Below are positions 1 to 9,144 of a stretch of 64,000 nt of DNA, piece by piece. The DNA comes from Lentibacter sp. XHP0401. Its GTDB lineage: Bacteria; Pseudomonadota; Alphaproteobacteria; Rhodobacterales; Rhodobacteraceae. The stretch lies in the NCBI RefSeq assembly GCF_025751535.1, contig NZ_JAOWLC010000002.1, positions 124,001-188,000 of the forward strand. The letters run 5' to 3'. The notes beneath the pieces were generated by a model that ran no database searches, was not told the origin of the DNA, and saw only the letters and a list, made by a program, of their open reading frames with translations. Every line of letters starts with the position of its first letter. Position 1 is the first letter of the stretch. Both the position numbers and the translations under genes were made by a program.

Positions 1-1
1 G

Positions 2-28
2 GACCTGCCGAAGGATGCCGCAGAGTGA
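2..28 (+). CDS. C-terminal end of an upstream gene, probably fabZ (partial)
   Basis: A reading frame open from the window edge ends with a TGA that overlaps the GTG start of lpxA (GTGA). Only about eight residues (DLPKDAAE) are visible, so the protein cannot be recognised from sequence. In alphaproteobacteria fabZ usually sits directly before lpxA in the lpxD-fabZ-lpxA-lpxI-lpxB cluster, and stop/start overlap is typical there. The fabZ identity is inferred from order alone. Confidence 0.35.
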   Translation, partial: DLPKDAAE

Positions 29-813
29 GCATAGATATTCATCCAAGCGCGGTTGTTGAAGACGGCGCACAGATTGGAGAAGGCTGCTCTATCGGGCCGT
101 TTTCACTGATCGGGGCCGATGTGGTGCTGGGTGCGAATGTGCAGATCAAGAGCCATGTGGTGATCACAGGGCAAACCGAGATTGGCGAGGGCACAGTTGT
201 GTTTCCTTTCGCTGTGATCGGGGAAGTGCCGCAAGACCTTAAATTCAAGGGTGAGAAAACGGCGCTCAAGATCGGGGCGCGCAACCGTATCCGCGAGCAT
301 GTGACCATCAACTGCGGAACCGAAGGCGGCGGTGGTGTGACGCGCGTAGGCAATGACGGGCTGTTTATGGCGGGCTGTCATATTGCCCATGATGCGCAGG
401 TCGGGGACCGTGTGATTGTGGTGAATTCTTCGGCTGTGGCGGGGCATTGTGTGATCGAGGATGATGTGATCATCGGCGGGCTGTGCGGCATCCACCAATG
501 GGTGCGGATTGGTCAGGGAGCGATTATCGGTGCGCTGAGCATGGTGACCAACGATGTGATTCCGCACGGGCTTGTGCAGGGGCCGCGCGGCGAGCTTGAC
601 GGGCTGAACCTTGTGGGCCTCAAGCGGCGCGGTGTGGCACGGGCAGATATTACGGCGCTCAGGGCGGCGTTCCAGATGCTTGCGCAGGGCGAAGGCACGT
701 TTCAGGAGCGCGCGCGCCGTTTGGGCGAAGACAGCGAAAGCGACTATGTGCAGCAGATCGTTGGCTTTGTGACGGGCGCGAGCGACCGTTCTTTCCTGAC
801 GCCCGGAAGCTGA
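25..813 (+). CDS. lpxA: LpxA, acyl-ACP--UDP-N-acetylglucosamine O-acyltransferase
   Basis: Cytoplasmic enzyme for the first step of lipid A synthesis: transfer of a 3-hydroxyacyl chain from ACP to UDP-GlcNAc. The 262 residues match the family length. The N-terminal two thirds is a left-handed beta-helix of hexapeptide repeats. The motif CHIAHD (about residues 118-123) carries the catalytic histidine (here about H122, equivalent to E. coli H125). The C-terminal part is the usual helical domain. The start is GTG at 25, overlapping the preceding stop codon. One base separates its stop from lpxI, so the genes are probably translationally coupled. Confidence 0.96.
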   Translation: MSIDIHPSAVVEDGAQIGEGCSIGPFSLIGADVVLGANVQIKSHVVITGQTEIGEGTVVFPFAVIGEVPQDLKFKGEKTALKIGARNRIREHVTINCGTEGGGGVTRVGNDGLFMAGCHIAHDAQVGDRVIVVNSSAVAGHCVIEDDVIIGGLCGIHQWVRIGQGAIIGALSMVTNDVIPHGLVQGPRGELDGLNLVGLKRRGVARADITALRAAFQMLAQGEGTFQERARRLGEDSESDYVQQIVGFVTGASDRSFLTPGS

Positions 814-814
814 G

Positions 815-1735
815 ATGCTGGCGCTGATTGCAGGGCGTGGAGCGTTGCCCAAGACGATTGCGGGTGCGCAAGAGGTGATGCCACTGATCTGCGCTATGGA
901 GGGGTTTGAGCCTGACGGGCTTGAGGCTGATCTTACATTTAGATTGGAAACTTTGGGAACATTGCTGCTCAGACTGGGCGAGCGCGCTGTGACGGAAGTA
1001 TGCTTTTGCGGGGTGATCGGGCGGCCAGCTGTAGACCCCAGCAAGCTTGATTCCGAGACATTGCCGCTTGTGCCTATTTTTGTCGAGGCGTTTCAAAAGG
1101 GCGATGACGGTGCGCTGCGGGCGGCCATGGGGATATTCGAGCAGACGGGCTTTACGGTGCGGGCTGCACATGAGCTGTTGCCCGACCTGACGCGGCCTGA
1201 AGGTGTGCCGACGAAGGTAAAGCCCGAGCCCCGCCACGAGGCGGATGCACTTGTGGGTGAATCTGTGCTGGCCGAGATGGGCGCGCAGGATTTGGGGCAA
1301 GCCTGTGTTTTGCGGGCAGGTGAGGTGCTGGCACGGGAAGACGACAACGGGACCGATGCGATGCTGGCGAAGTTTGCCGAGAAATATGTGCCGCACCAGA
1401 ACGGGCTGGGGCCGCTGGACTGGGCGCTGAACGCGGCGGACTGGATGAGCACGCCGCTGGACAACGCTTGGGACAGGATCGAAAGCTGGCTTGAGGATGC
1501 GCCCGAGCCCGTAGAAGGCCCGAAAGCAGCCAACGGGGCAGTGCTTTTCAAGGCGCCCAAACCCGAGCAGGACCGCCGCGCCGATTTGCCGACCATCGGA
1601 CCCGCCACGGCGATGCGCGCGGCAGAGGCCGGGCTGGACGGGATCATCATCGAGGCGGGCGGTGTGATTGTGCTGGATCAGGAGCATGTCGTGAGAATTC
1701 TTGATGCCATGGGCATGTTTTTATGGGTGCGATAA
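815..1735 (+). CDS. lpxI: LpxI, UDP-2,3-diacylglucosamine pyrophosphatase (DUF1009 family)
   Basis: Hydrolyses UDP-2,3-diacyl-GlcN to 2,3-diacyl-GlcN-1-phosphate (lipid X). It is the alphaproteobacterial replacement for LpxH, first described in Caulobacter. Visible marks are the N-terminal LALIAGRGALP and a C-terminal segment with EAGGVIVLD followed by MGMFLWVR. The position between lpxA and lpxB supports the call strongly. At 306 residues it is somewhat longer than I expect for the family (about 270-280). The last 13 bases overlap the start of lpxB in another frame. Confidence 0.9.
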   Translation: MLALIAGRGALPKTIAGAQEVMPLICAMEGFEPDGLEADLTFRLETLGTLLLRLGERAVTEVCFCGVIGRPAVDPSKLDSETLPLVPIFVEAFQKGDDGALRAAMGIFEQTGFTVRAAHELLPDLTRPEGVPTKVKPEPRHEADALVGESVLAEMGAQDLGQACVLRAGEVLAREDDNGTDAMLAKFAEKYVPHQNGLGPLDWALNAADWMSTPLDNAWDRIESWLEDAPEPVEGPKAANGAVLFKAPKPEQDRRADLPTIGPATAMRAAEAGLDGIIIEAGGVIVLDQEHVVRILDAMGMFLWVR

Positions 1736-2865
1736 GGCGTATATTTATCGTGGCGGGGGAAGCCTCGGGCGATAAACTGGGGCAGGCTGTAATGCGCGGA
1801 TTGAAGGCTTTGCAGCCTGACATTGCGTTTTCGGGTGTAGGTGGGCCGCTTATGGAGGCCGAGGGACTCGACTCACTTTTTCCGATGAGCGAGTTGAGCG
1901 TAATGGGGCTTGCCGAGGTGCTGCCGAAATACCGCGCGCTTGTGCGGCGCAAAGACGAGACTGTGGCAGCGGCACTGGCGTTTGAGCCTGATCTCTTGCT
2001 GACCATCGACAGCCCTGATTTTTGCAAGCGCGTGGCAAAGGATGTGCGCGCAGCCAATCCTGCAATCAGAACGGTACATTATGTTGCGCCCTCGGTTTGG
2101 GCATGGCGGCCCAAGCGCGCGGAGAAACTGGCGAAGTTCACCGACAAGGTGCTGACACTCTTGCCGTTTGAGCCGCAACTCATGCAGGCGGCGGGGATGG
2201 AGGCGGAGTTTGTCGGCCACCCTGTTGTGGCAGAGCCCAAGGCGAGCCGCGATGATATTGCCGCCTTTCGGGCTGGACACGGGCTTGGTGATGCGCCGCT
2301 TTTGTTGTTGCTTCCCGGCTCACGGATGGGCGAGGTGAAGCGGCTTTCAGAGCGCTTTGGGGCTGCGGCGGAGGCTGTTTTGGCCAAGCAGGCGGGAATG
2401 CGGGCTGTGGTTGTCGTTGCGGATAATGTGCGGGACTATCTGACCGAAAACGAAGCACTTTTTCCGAAGGGCACGCTTTTTCTCAGCCCTAAAGATGCTG
2501 ATGAGAAGCGCGCGGCGTTTGCGGCTTGCGATGTGGCGCTGGCGGCTTCCGGCACGGTGTCGCTTGAACTTGCCGCGGCAGGCACACCTATGGTGATCGG
2601 TTATGATATGGCGTGGCTGAGCCGTGTGCTCATGTCGCGAATGCTGCTTATTGACACGGTGACGCTTGTGAACCTTGTGAGCGAAACGCGTGCTGTGCCT
2701 GAGCGGATTGGCAAGTCCTGCACAGCAAAGGCGCTGGCGGAAGCCGTGTTGGACGTGCTCGCGCAGCCCAACGCGCAGGCGGAGGCGATGCGCCTCACGA
2801 TGGAGCGGCTGGGCAGAGGCGGAGTAGATCCGGGCCTGCGCGCGGCCAAGGCGCTGCTTAACTGA
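1723..2865 (+). CDS. lpxB: LpxB, lipid-A-disaccharide synthase
   Basis: Glycosyltransferase family 19 enzyme that condenses UDP-2,3-diacyl-GlcN with lipid X to give the tetraacyl disaccharide. It acts at the cytoplasmic face of the inner membrane. The N-terminus carries the family signature FIVAGEASGDKLG. Further marks are VAPSVWAWRP (about residues 122-131), LLLLPGSRMGEV and ALAASGTVSLELA. Length 380 is normal. The ATG at 1723 lies inside the end of lpxI. The 3' end overlaps the convergent moeA stop by 8 bp. Confidence 0.95.
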   Translation: MGAIRRIFIVAGEASGDKLGQAVMRGLKALQPDIAFSGVGGPLMEAEGLDSLFPMSELSVMGLAEVLPKYRALVRRKDETVAAALAFEPDLLLTIDSPDFCKRVAKDVRAANPAIRTVHYVAPSVWAWRPKRAEKLAKFTDKVLTLLPFEPQLMQAAGMEAEFVGHPVVAEPKASRDDIAAFRAGHGLGDAPLLLLLPGSRMGEVKRLSERFGAAAEAVLAKQAGMRAVVVVADNVRDYLTENEALFPKGTLFLSPKDADEKRAAFAACDVALAASGTVSLELAAAGTPMVIGYDMAWLSRVLMSRMLLIDTVTLVNLVSETRAVPERIGKSCTAKALAEAVLDVLAQPNAQAEAMRLTMERLGRGGVDPGLRAAKALLN

Positions 2866-4033
2866 GCCAAATATACTCGACGGTTTCATCCACACCACGC
2901 GCGCTGTCATGCGGAGGACGGATGAGCAGCGCGTTGGCCTTGGCCAGCACTGAAAGCAGCGCAGAATCCTGACGGGATTCGGCCGCGATCCGGCCGTTTT
3001 CAACACGCGCGCGCATGTAGTGCTCACGTGGCCCGTTGGCTTCGAGCGGCTTTGAAAGCGTGGCTGTGAAGCGCTGTGAGGGGGCGGCTTTGAGGCCCGT
3101 CATGGCGCGCAGGAAGGGCAGCAGAAAGACATGGCCACAAACCATGGCGGAGACGGGGTTTCCGGGCAGACCGATCATCACGGCACGGCCCATCCGGCCA
3201 GCCATGAGTGGCTTTCCCGGGCGCATGGCGACTTTGTAGAAGCTTTGCTCAAGGCCGAGGCCTGCGGCGACATCGGCCACGATATCATGATCGCCCACAG
3301 AAGCGCCGCCGATTGTGACGATGAGATCAGCGCCTTCACAAAGCGCGAATACGGTTTCCAGACTGGCGCGGGTGTCGCGCGCGATGGGCAGGATGCGGGC
3401 CTCGGCTCCGTTGGCATCGAGCAGGGCTTTTAAGCCATAGGTATTGGAGGCGATGATCTGGTCTTGCGCGGGCGTTTCACCCGGCTGGACAAGCTCGTCA
3501 CCCGTTGAGACCAGCGCAACCACGGGGCGCTTGTAGACGGGCAGCTCTGCGTGGTTCATCGAGGCTGCGAGGGCGATATCGGAGGCTGTGAGTTGGCGCG
3601 GAGCGCTCATCTCGTCACCGGTCATGAAATCCTGCCCTGCAGGGCGGATGTTGGATTTACCTTTGTATTCGGTGAGCAGCGTAATGAGCTTGCCGCGGCG
3701 CTCGACTTCTTCCTGAATGGCGACCATATCGGCCCCCTCGGGCACGGGAGCACCTGTGAAGATGCGCACGGCTTGCCCCGCACCGAGCTTGCCTATGAAG
3801 CTATGGCCGGCGGCAGATTCGCCCACGACGACAAACTGCGCGTGTAGGTCGGCCTCGACCGAATTGAGCGCATAACCATCCATGGATGAGCTCGCGAAAG
3901 GCGGCTGTGTGAGCTTGGCTTTGATGGGCTCTGCCAGCACACGGCCAGCGGCTTGCGCAATCGGGCAAAGCTCGGTTGGTTGGGTGCGGACAAGTGCGAA
4001 AAGCTGGGCGAGCGCCTCTTCAACGGAGATCAT
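2858..4033 (-). CDS. moeA: MoeA, molybdopterin molybdotransferase
   Basis: Inserts molybdate into adenylylated molybdopterin in Moco synthesis. It has the N-terminal MoeA linker domain ([21 protein letters not shown]), a central MoCF-binding domain ([11 protein letters not shown], then [11 protein letters not shown]) and the C-terminal MoeA domain. Length 391 is typical. Its ATG overlaps the moaC stop as ATGA, and it ends the trpG-D-C-moaC-moeA unit. In other Rhodobacterales I recall lexA following moeA; here the strand ends against the convergent lpxB. Confidence 0.95.
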   Translation of the reverse strand: MISVEEALAQLFALVRTQPTELCPIAQAAGRVLAEPIKAKLTQPPFASSSMDGYALNSVEADLHAQFVVVGESAAGHSFIGKLGAGQAVRIFTGAPVPEGADMVAIQEEVERRGKLITLLTEYKGKSNIRPAGQDFMTGDEMSAPRQLTASDIALAASMNHAELPVYKRPVVALVSTGDELVQPGETPAQDQIIASNTYGLKALLDANGAEARILPIARDTRASLETVFALCEGADLIVTIGGASVGDHDIVADVAAGLGLEQSFYKVAMRPGKPLMAGRMGRAVMIGLPGNPVSAMVCGHVFLLPFLRAMTGLKAAPSQRFTATLSKPLEANGPREHYMRARVENGRIAAESRQDSALLSVLAKANALLIRPPHDSARGVDETVEYIWLS

Positions 4034-4506
4034 TTGGCTTCATAACGTCCTGATTTTCCACCATCTTTCAGCACAACGCGGGTTGCGCCTATTTCCATGG
4101 CTTTGTCGACGGCTTTGACCATATCGTAGACTGTGAGAGCGGCAATGGAGACGGCTGTGAGCGCTTCCATTTCAACGCCTGTTTGCCCCGTTGTCTTGAC
4201 GGTTGCTGTGATCTGTATGCCTGGCAGGCTTTCATCGGGCTCAAGCTCAAGCGCAACCTTGGTGATGGGCAGCGGGTGACAGAGCGGGATGAGACGCGAG
4301 GTTTCTTTTGCCCCCATGATGCCTGCAAGCTGCGCCACGGCGAGGACATCGCCTTTTTTGGCGCGGTCCTCGATGATCATGGCGAGGGTTTCGGGGGCCA
4401 TGCGGATATGGCCCTTGGCTGTGGCGACACGAGAGGTGACGGCTTTGTCGGAGACATCGACCATATGGGCGTTGCCTGTCTCGTCAAAATGGGTGAGGCC
4501 CGACAT
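4030..4506 (-). CDS. moaC: MoaC, cyclic pyranopterin monophosphate synthase
   Basis: Together with MoaA it makes cyclic pyranopterin monophosphate, the first intermediate of molybdenum cofactor synthesis. Signatures are [24 protein letters not shown] and the [12 protein letters not shown] stretch followed by YDMVKAVDK. The 158 residues match the family. The TAA of trpC is immediately followed by its ATG, and its own stop overlaps the moeA start, so translation is probably coupled along the operon. Confidence 0.96.
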   Translation of the reverse strand: MSGLTHFDETGNAHMVDVSDKAVTSRVATAKGHIRMAPETLAMIIEDRAKKGDVLAVAQLAGIMGAKETSRLIPLCHPLPITKVALELEPDESLPGIQITATVKTTGQTGVEMEALTAVSIAALTVYDMVKAVDKAMEIGATRVVLKDGGKSGRYEAK

Positions 4507-5313
4507 TTACATGCCTCCAGCGGTGAAAGGGTTGGCCAGAAGTGTGCGTGTGGCGATTTCAACATTCTCCTGCCGCATCAGGCTTTCGCCGATGAGGAAA
4601 CAACGCGCGCCATAGCGGGCCATTTCGGCAAGGTCATCCGGGGTTGAAAGGCCGCTTTCCGACACGATCATCCGCTCGACAGGAACATGCTTGGAGAGTT
4701 TGCGTGATACATCAAGAGAGGTTTCGAAGGTATTGAGATTGCGATTATTTATGCCGATGAGGCGAGAACTTAGCAGGTGTGTGCGTTCGAGCTCTTCAGC
4801 ATCGTGCACCTCGATCAGCGCGTCCATGCCCCATTCGGTGGCGGCGGCTTCAAGCTCTTGGGCTTGCGCATCGGAGACAGAGGCCATGATGATCAGGATG
4901 CAATCTGCGCCGAGTGCGCGGGCTTCGGCGACCTGATAGGTATCGTAGAGAAAATCCTTGCGCAACACAGGCAGGTTGCACGCGGCGCGGGCTTCGGTGA
5001 GGAAGCTTTTATCACCTTGAAAACTGGGGGTATCGGTGAGAACCGACAGGCAAGTTGCACCGCCGGCTTCATAGGCCTGTGCCAATGCGGCGGGGTCAAA
5101 ATCTTCCCGGATGAGACCTTTTGAGGGGCTGGCCTTTTTGATCTCGGCGATGAGGCCGTAGCCTGTTTTGCTTGCTTCAAACAGCGCGTCTGCAAAGGGG
5201 CGCACGTGCGGTGCAGCGTGGGCCTCGGCCTCGACCACATCAAGTGGTTTGGCGGCTTTGTCGGCGGCGATTTCCTCAAGCTTGTAAGCTTTGATTTTGT
5301 CGAGAATGGTCAT
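4507..5313 (-). CDS. trpC: TrpC, indole-3-glycerol-phosphate synthase
   Basis: TIM-barrel enzyme that closes the indole ring from carboxyphenylaminodeoxyribulose phosphate. Diagnostic segments are [34 protein letters not shown] and IVSESGL. It has 268 residues with no fused TrpF domain, so phosphoribosylanthranilate isomerase must be elsewhere. The ATG overlaps the trpD stop (ATGA). Confidence 0.97.
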   Translation of the reverse strand: MTILDKIKAYKLEEIAADKAAKPLDVVEAEAHAAPHVRPFADALFEASKTGYGLIAEIKKASPSKGLIREDFDPAALAQAYEAGGATCLSVLTDTPSFQGDKSFLTEARAACNLPVLRKDFLYDTYQVAEARALGADCILIIMASVSDAQAQELEAAATEWGMDALIEVHDAEELERTHLLSSRLIGINNRNLNTFETSLDVSRKLSKHVPVERMIVSESGLSTPDDLAEMARYGARCFLIGESLMRQENVEIATRTLLANPFTAGGM

Positions 5314-6332
5314 GTGGCCTCCGATGTGAATTTGGCAAGGGCTGCAACTTTTTCGGCGGCGCTACCGCTGTCGATGCTCTCGCGCGCCATGTCGACGCCT
5401 TGGGCCACTGTATCAGCTTTGCCCGCAACGTGAAGGGCTGCGGCGGAATTGAGCAAAACAGCATCACGATAGGCTGAGGGAGCGCCTGCGAGGAGGGCGC
5501 GGAAGGCTGTTGCGTTTTCCGCCGGTGTGCCGCCGATGATCGCCTCGAAGGGATGTTCGGGCAGGCCGGCCTCTTCGGGGTGCAGCTCGTGCTCTGTTAC
5601 AGAGCCGTCTTCATTGAGCGCGGCGATCCATGAGACGCCTGTAATGGTGAGTTCGTCAGTGCCATCGGAGCCGTGAACCAGCCATGCGCGCTCGCTTCCG
5701 AGCTGGCCGAGGGTTTCGGCCATGGGGCGGATCAGATCGCGGCTGAACGTGCCAGTGAGCTGGCGTTTGACGCCTGCCGGGTTTGTCAGCGGGCCGAGGA
5801 TGTTGAAAATCGTGCGTGTTCCAAGCTCGGCCCGTGCGGGGCCGACATGGGCCATGGCCGGGTGGTGCATGGGCGCCATCATGAAACAAATACCGCAGCT
5901 TTCAAGAGCCTTTTCAACCACTTGTGCGCTGATCATCACGTTGATGCCAAGCTCGGTGAGCGCATCGGCTGCGCCTGATTTGGAACTGAGGTTGCGATTG
6001 CCGTGTTTGGCCACGGGCACGCCAGCACCTGCAACAACAAAAGCCGTAGCGGTCGAAATGTTGAGTGTTCCCTTGCCATCACCGCCTGTGCCGACGATGT
6101 CCATTGCACCTTGAGGTGCTTTGACCGGATGGCATTTGGAACGCATGACAGCCGCAGCGGCGGCGAATTCCTCAACTGTTTCGCCACGTGTGCGTAGGGC
6201 CATGAGAAAGCCGCCGATCTGGGCGGGGGTGGCCTCGCCGTTGAACAGCTCGGTGAAGGCAGCCTCGGCCTCGGCGCGGCTGAGCGCGCGCTCGGCGGCG
6301 GCACCGATGAGGGGTTTCAGCGTCTGGCTCAT
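5310..6332 (-). CDS. trpD: TrpD, anthranilate phosphoribosyltransferase
   Basis: Transfers phosphoribosyl from PRPP to anthranilate. The PRPP loop [14 protein letters not shown] and the following [15 protein letters not shown] (anthranilate/Mg site) are intact. 340 residues, usual length, with no fused TrpG domain. Both ends overlap their neighbours by 4 bp (trpG upstream, trpC downstream). Confidence 0.97.
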   Translation of the reverse strand: MSQTLKPLIGAAAERALSRAEAEAAFTELFNGEATPAQIGGFLMALRTRGETVEEFAAAAAVMRSKCHPVKAPQGAMDIVGTGGDGKGTLNISTATAFVVAGAGVPVAKHGNRNLSSKSGAADALTELGINVMISAQVVEKALESCGICFMMAPMHHPAMAHVGPARAELGTRTIFNILGPLTNPAGVKRQLTGTFSRDLIRPMAETLGQLGSERAWLVHGSDGTDELTITGVSWIAALNEDGSVTEHELHPEEAGLPEHPFEAIIGGTPAENATAFRALLAGAPSAYRDAVLLNSAAALHVAGKADTVAQGVDMARESIDSGSAAEKVAALAKFTSEAT

Positions 6333-6910
6333 GCGGGCTCCTTTGCCATATCAAGGAATGTTTTCAGCATCTTGTGTCCGTGTTCCGAGCGGATTGATTC
6401 GGGGTGGAACTGGACGCCATGCAGGGGAAACTCGCGGTGCGCGAGCCCCATGATGGTGCCGTCTTCCAGCTCGGCGGTCACCTCAAGGCAGTCGGGCAGG
6501 CTCTCGCGCTCTACCACGAGTGAATGATAGCGGGTGGCCTCGAAGGGCGAGGGCAGGCCCGCGAAGACGCTTTTGCCGTGATGGTGGATGGTGCCCATTT
6601 TGCCATGGACGATTTCATGGCAACGCACGACCTTGCCGCCAAAGGCTTCCCCGAGGGTTTGATGCCCCAGACAAACGCCGAGAAGCGGGATGCGTGCCTT
6701 GGCAGCGGCGCGGGTAAGTTCAAGGCAAATGCCAGCCTGAGCCGGGTCTTTGGGGCCGGGAGAGACAAGAATTGAGGAGGGGCGCAGGGCGAGAGCCTCG
6801 GCTACAGTGAGGGCATCGTTGCGTTTGACCACAACGTCAGCGCCCAATTCGCCGCAATAATGCACCAGATTGTAAGTGAAACTGTCGTAATTATCTATCA
6901 GTAGCAGCAT
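6329..6910 (-). CDS. trpG: TrpG/PabA, glutamine amidotransferase subunit of anthranilate synthase
   Basis: Class I glutamine amidotransferase that supplies ammonia to TrpE (and possibly to PabB). It begins [15 protein letters not shown], with nucleophile loop [15 protein letters not shown] and catalytic QFHPESI. An in-frame upstream ATG at 6982 would add 24 residues without homology to the family. The start at 6910 gives 193 residues, normal for TrpG. First gene of the minus-strand trp/moa unit; the 124-bp gap to the divergent deacetylase gene must hold the promoter. Confidence 0.94.
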   Translation of the reverse strand: MLLLIDNYDSFTYNLVHYCGELGADVVVKRNDALTVAEALALRPSSILVSPGPKDPAQAGICLELTRAAAKARIPLLGVCLGHQTLGEAFGGKVVRCHEIVHGKMGTIHHHGKSVFAGLPSPFEATRYHSLVVERESLPDCLEVTAELEDGTIMGLAHREFPLHGVQFHPESIRSEHGHKMLKTFLDMAKEPA

Positions 6911-7034
6911 CTTGCCAATCGCTCTTAGGAAAGGGCTGGAGGCTCGGCCCAAGGTCGCGGTATACATGTTCAGGGTTCGCAAGGACCGTCAAGGGGCAGT
7001 GGCCTTTCAAGGCAGATAAATCAGAGGTGATCGA

Positions 7035-8423
7035 GTGGCACGCGGATTTCTGAGTGGTGTGATATTGGGAACGGTTGTGGCGGGCGCCGGCGCGGGAGCG
7101 CTTTCGCTTGCCACGGATATTCCGCGCGCCCGGGCGCCGCAAACGGGGGTGAGTGCGCCTGAAGTGACGGCTCCTGATATGCAGACGGCAGCTTTGCCTG
7201 ATGTAAAGGATGAGGCCGAGCAGCCCGCTGTGAAGCCTGCCGCTCCACAGGGCCAAGCACCGGACACAGACCGCACGGCCGAAACAGATACGGCGACGGC
7301 AGCAAAGCCGGACGCCACGAGCGAGACAGCTGCCTTGAGCCAACCTGAAACCGGCAGTGCGCCCGAGGTTTTCTCGGAAACCGACACGCCGCCCGGGAAC
7401 CAGACGCCCGGTGTTGCGCCTGAAATGCCTTTGAGCGAAAGCACTCCCGAGCTGACAGATGAAGCTACGCCCGAGCCCGAAGCTGAAGCGGCACAACCTG
7501 TGCCGTTGCCTGACGAGGAGCGTGAAGAAATCACACTGACGGTGCCAAATGTGCCTGAAGCCGAACCGTCAGCTCCTGTTCCTGCTGCGCAAGGCGAGCA
7601 GACAGCACGTGTGAGCATCGGAACGCCGGCGCGCACGCTTGGCTCGGGCTCGTCGAGCCGTTTGCCTTCACTTGGAGCCGAGAGCACAGAAAACAGTGGG
7701 GACACACCGCAAGATGCCTCTGCGCCCGCGGGCTCTGTCGATATTGCCGATCTGCCGCCTGTGGAGCGCTTCGCCGCACCTTTTGCCGGGCAGGCTGATA
7801 CGCCCAAAATGGCGATTGTGTTGATTGACGACGGCACGAGCGATATTGGCGTCGAGGCGTTGAGCACCTTTCCTTATCCGCTGAGTTTTGCTGTGGATAC
7901 CTCCTGGAGCGGGGCGGAAGACGCGATGGCAAAATACCGGGCTTCGGGATTTGAGGTTTTGGCGATGGTCAATCTGCCGAGCGGGGCGCGGGCTACGGAT
8001 GTGGAAGTGTCGATGCCTGTGCTTTTGGGCAAGGTTCCCGAGGCTGTCGGCATTATGGAAACGCCTGATGCAGGGTTGCAAACCAGCCGCGAGGTGATTG
8101 AACAGGTGACGGAATATGCCAATGACAGCGGACATGGGCTGCTGTTGTTTCCCAAGGGGTTGAACACGGCACAGAAGCTTGCGGCGAAAGAAGGCGTGCC
8201 CTCGGCCACCGTGTTTCGCGACTTTGACAGCAAGGGGCAGAACGCCAGCACGATCAAACGGTTTTTGAACCATGCGGGGATGAAAGCCGGCGCGGAAGGC
8301 GGTGTCGTGATGCTGGGCCGTTTGCGCGCCGATACGATCAGTGCATTGCTGCTTTGGGGGCTGCAAGAACGCGGAGACCGCCTTGAGCTTGCGCCCGTGA
8401 GCCAGCTTTTGAAAGTGCAGTAA
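7035..8423 (+). CDS. Divergent polysaccharide deacetylase family protein (YibQ/DUF610 type)
   Basis: Begins with a single hydrophobic segment (about residues 4-25) that looks like an uncleaved signal anchor. About 225 residues rich in Pro, Glu, Ala and Thr follow and look disordered. The C-terminal ~200 residues form the divergent deacetylase domain: MAIVLIDDGTSD at the first strand, then LSFAVD, MVNLPSGA, VGIMETPDAG, GLLLFPKGLN and VMLGRLRADT. The domain is probably periplasmic and its substrate is unknown. The start is GTG at 7035 preceded by AGAGGTG. Divergent from trpG. Confidence 0.85.
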   Translation: MARGFLSGVILGTVVAGAGAGALSLATDIPRARAPQTGVSAPEVTAPDMQTAALPDVKDEAEQPAVKPAAPQGQAPDTDRTAETDTATAAKPDATSETAALSQPETGSAPEVFSETDTPPGNQTPGVAPEMPLSESTPELTDEATPEPEAEAAQPVPLPDEEREEITLTVPNVPEAEPSAPVPAAQGEQTARVSIGTPARTLGSGSSSRLPSLGAESTENSGDTPQDASAPAGSVDIADLPPVERFAAPFAGQADTPKMAIVLIDDGTSDIGVEALSTFPYPLSFAVDTSWSGAEDAMAKYRASGFEVLAMVNLPSGARATDVEVSMPVLLGKVPEAVGIMETPDAGLQTSREVIEQVTEYANDSGHGLLLFPKGLNTAQKLAAKEGVPSATVFRDFDSKGQNASTIKRFLNHAGMKAGAEGGVVMLGRLRADTISALLLWGLQERGDRLELAPVSQLLKVQ

Positions 8424-8437
8424 GCTCTGGCCTCTCT

Positions 8438-8992
8438 CTAGAGGTTCAATGCTTTCCATTCGCCTTGGGCGATGCCGTGCAGGCTGTGCGGCCCGATACT
8501 GACACGGATGAGGCGTAGCGTGGGGTGGCCGACATGGGCTGTCATGCGGCGGACCTGTCGGTTGCGCCCCTCTCTCAAGGTAAGTTCGATCCATGTGTCG
8601 GGAATTGCTTTGCGCACACGGATGGGCGGATTGCGCGGCCAGAGCCACAGCGGCTCCGCCACGCGGCGGGCCTTGGCGGGCTTTGTGAGGCCGTCTTTCA
8701 GCGTGACACCTTGGGCGAGGGCTAAGAGGGCAGCATCATCAGGTGTGCCTTCGACTTGCACGAGGTATGTTTTGGGCTCTTTGAACTTCGGGTTTGAAAG
8801 CCGGGCTTGCAGTTTTCCGTCGTCGGTGAGCAGGAGCAGGCCTTCGCTGTCGCGATCAAGCCGGCCAGCTGGGTAGACGGCTTTTTCGGTGATGTAATCC
8901 GACAGCGTCGCGCGCGGGGAGCCGATCGTGCCTTTATCGGTGAACTGGCTCAGCACGCCGAAAGGCTTGTTGAAGAGGATGAGGCGGCTCAT
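8438..8992 (-). CDS. Pseudouridine synthase, RsuA/RluE family (23S rRNA)
   Basis: Makes pseudouridine in rRNA. Family marks are [14 protein letters not shown] at the start, the catalytic-Asp motif [16 protein letters not shown], then KTYLVQVEG and [23 protein letters not shown]. There is no N-terminal S4 domain, which fits RluE (E. coli U2457 of 23S rRNA) better than RsuA or RluB. Start chosen at 8992 (184 residues); the upstream ATG at 9061 reads through a dispersed repeat and adds unconserved residues. Confidence 0.88.
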   Translation of the reverse strand: MSRLILFNKPFGVLSQFTDKGTIGSPRATLSDYITEKAVYPAGRLDRDSEGLLLLTDDGKLQARLSNPKFKEPKTYLVQVEGTPDDAALLALAQGVTLKDGLTKPAKARRVAEPLWLWPRNPPIRVRKAIPDTWIELTLREGRNRQVRRMTAHVGHPTLRLIRVSIGPHSLHGIAQGEWKALNL

Positions 8993-9013
8993 TTGGTTAT
9001 GCGAAGTGAAAGA

Positions 9014-9123
9014 TCGAATTTTCGCTGCGCGAAAATCCGACAGCCTGGGGGCTGGCCCCAAGACGCAGGGTGAACTGGGGGCCAGCCCCCAGACCCCCGG
9101 GATATTTGTGGCAAGAAAAAAAG
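9014..9123 (+). repeat. Dispersed palindromic repeat, copy A
   Basis: Begins with TCGAATTTTCGCTGCGCGAAAA-type hairpin sequence, then two GC-rich palindromes. The second (9075-9092) is CTGGGGGC-CA-GCCCCCAG, a perfect 8-bp stem followed by ACCCCCGGGATATTT and a run of A. The same arrangement occurs once more at 32890-32965. It lies downstream of trpE (minus), where it would act as a terminator-like hairpin, and upstream of the pseudouridine synthase gene. Confidence 0.7.
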
Positions 9124-9144
9124 AACGGGCGAAAGGGGGCTTGG

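Noticed and set aside
103-1044. Long minus-strand ORFs opposite lpxA, lpxI and other genes
   Set aside because: They are shadow frames of high-GC genes, with composition typical of antisense frames and no domain marks.
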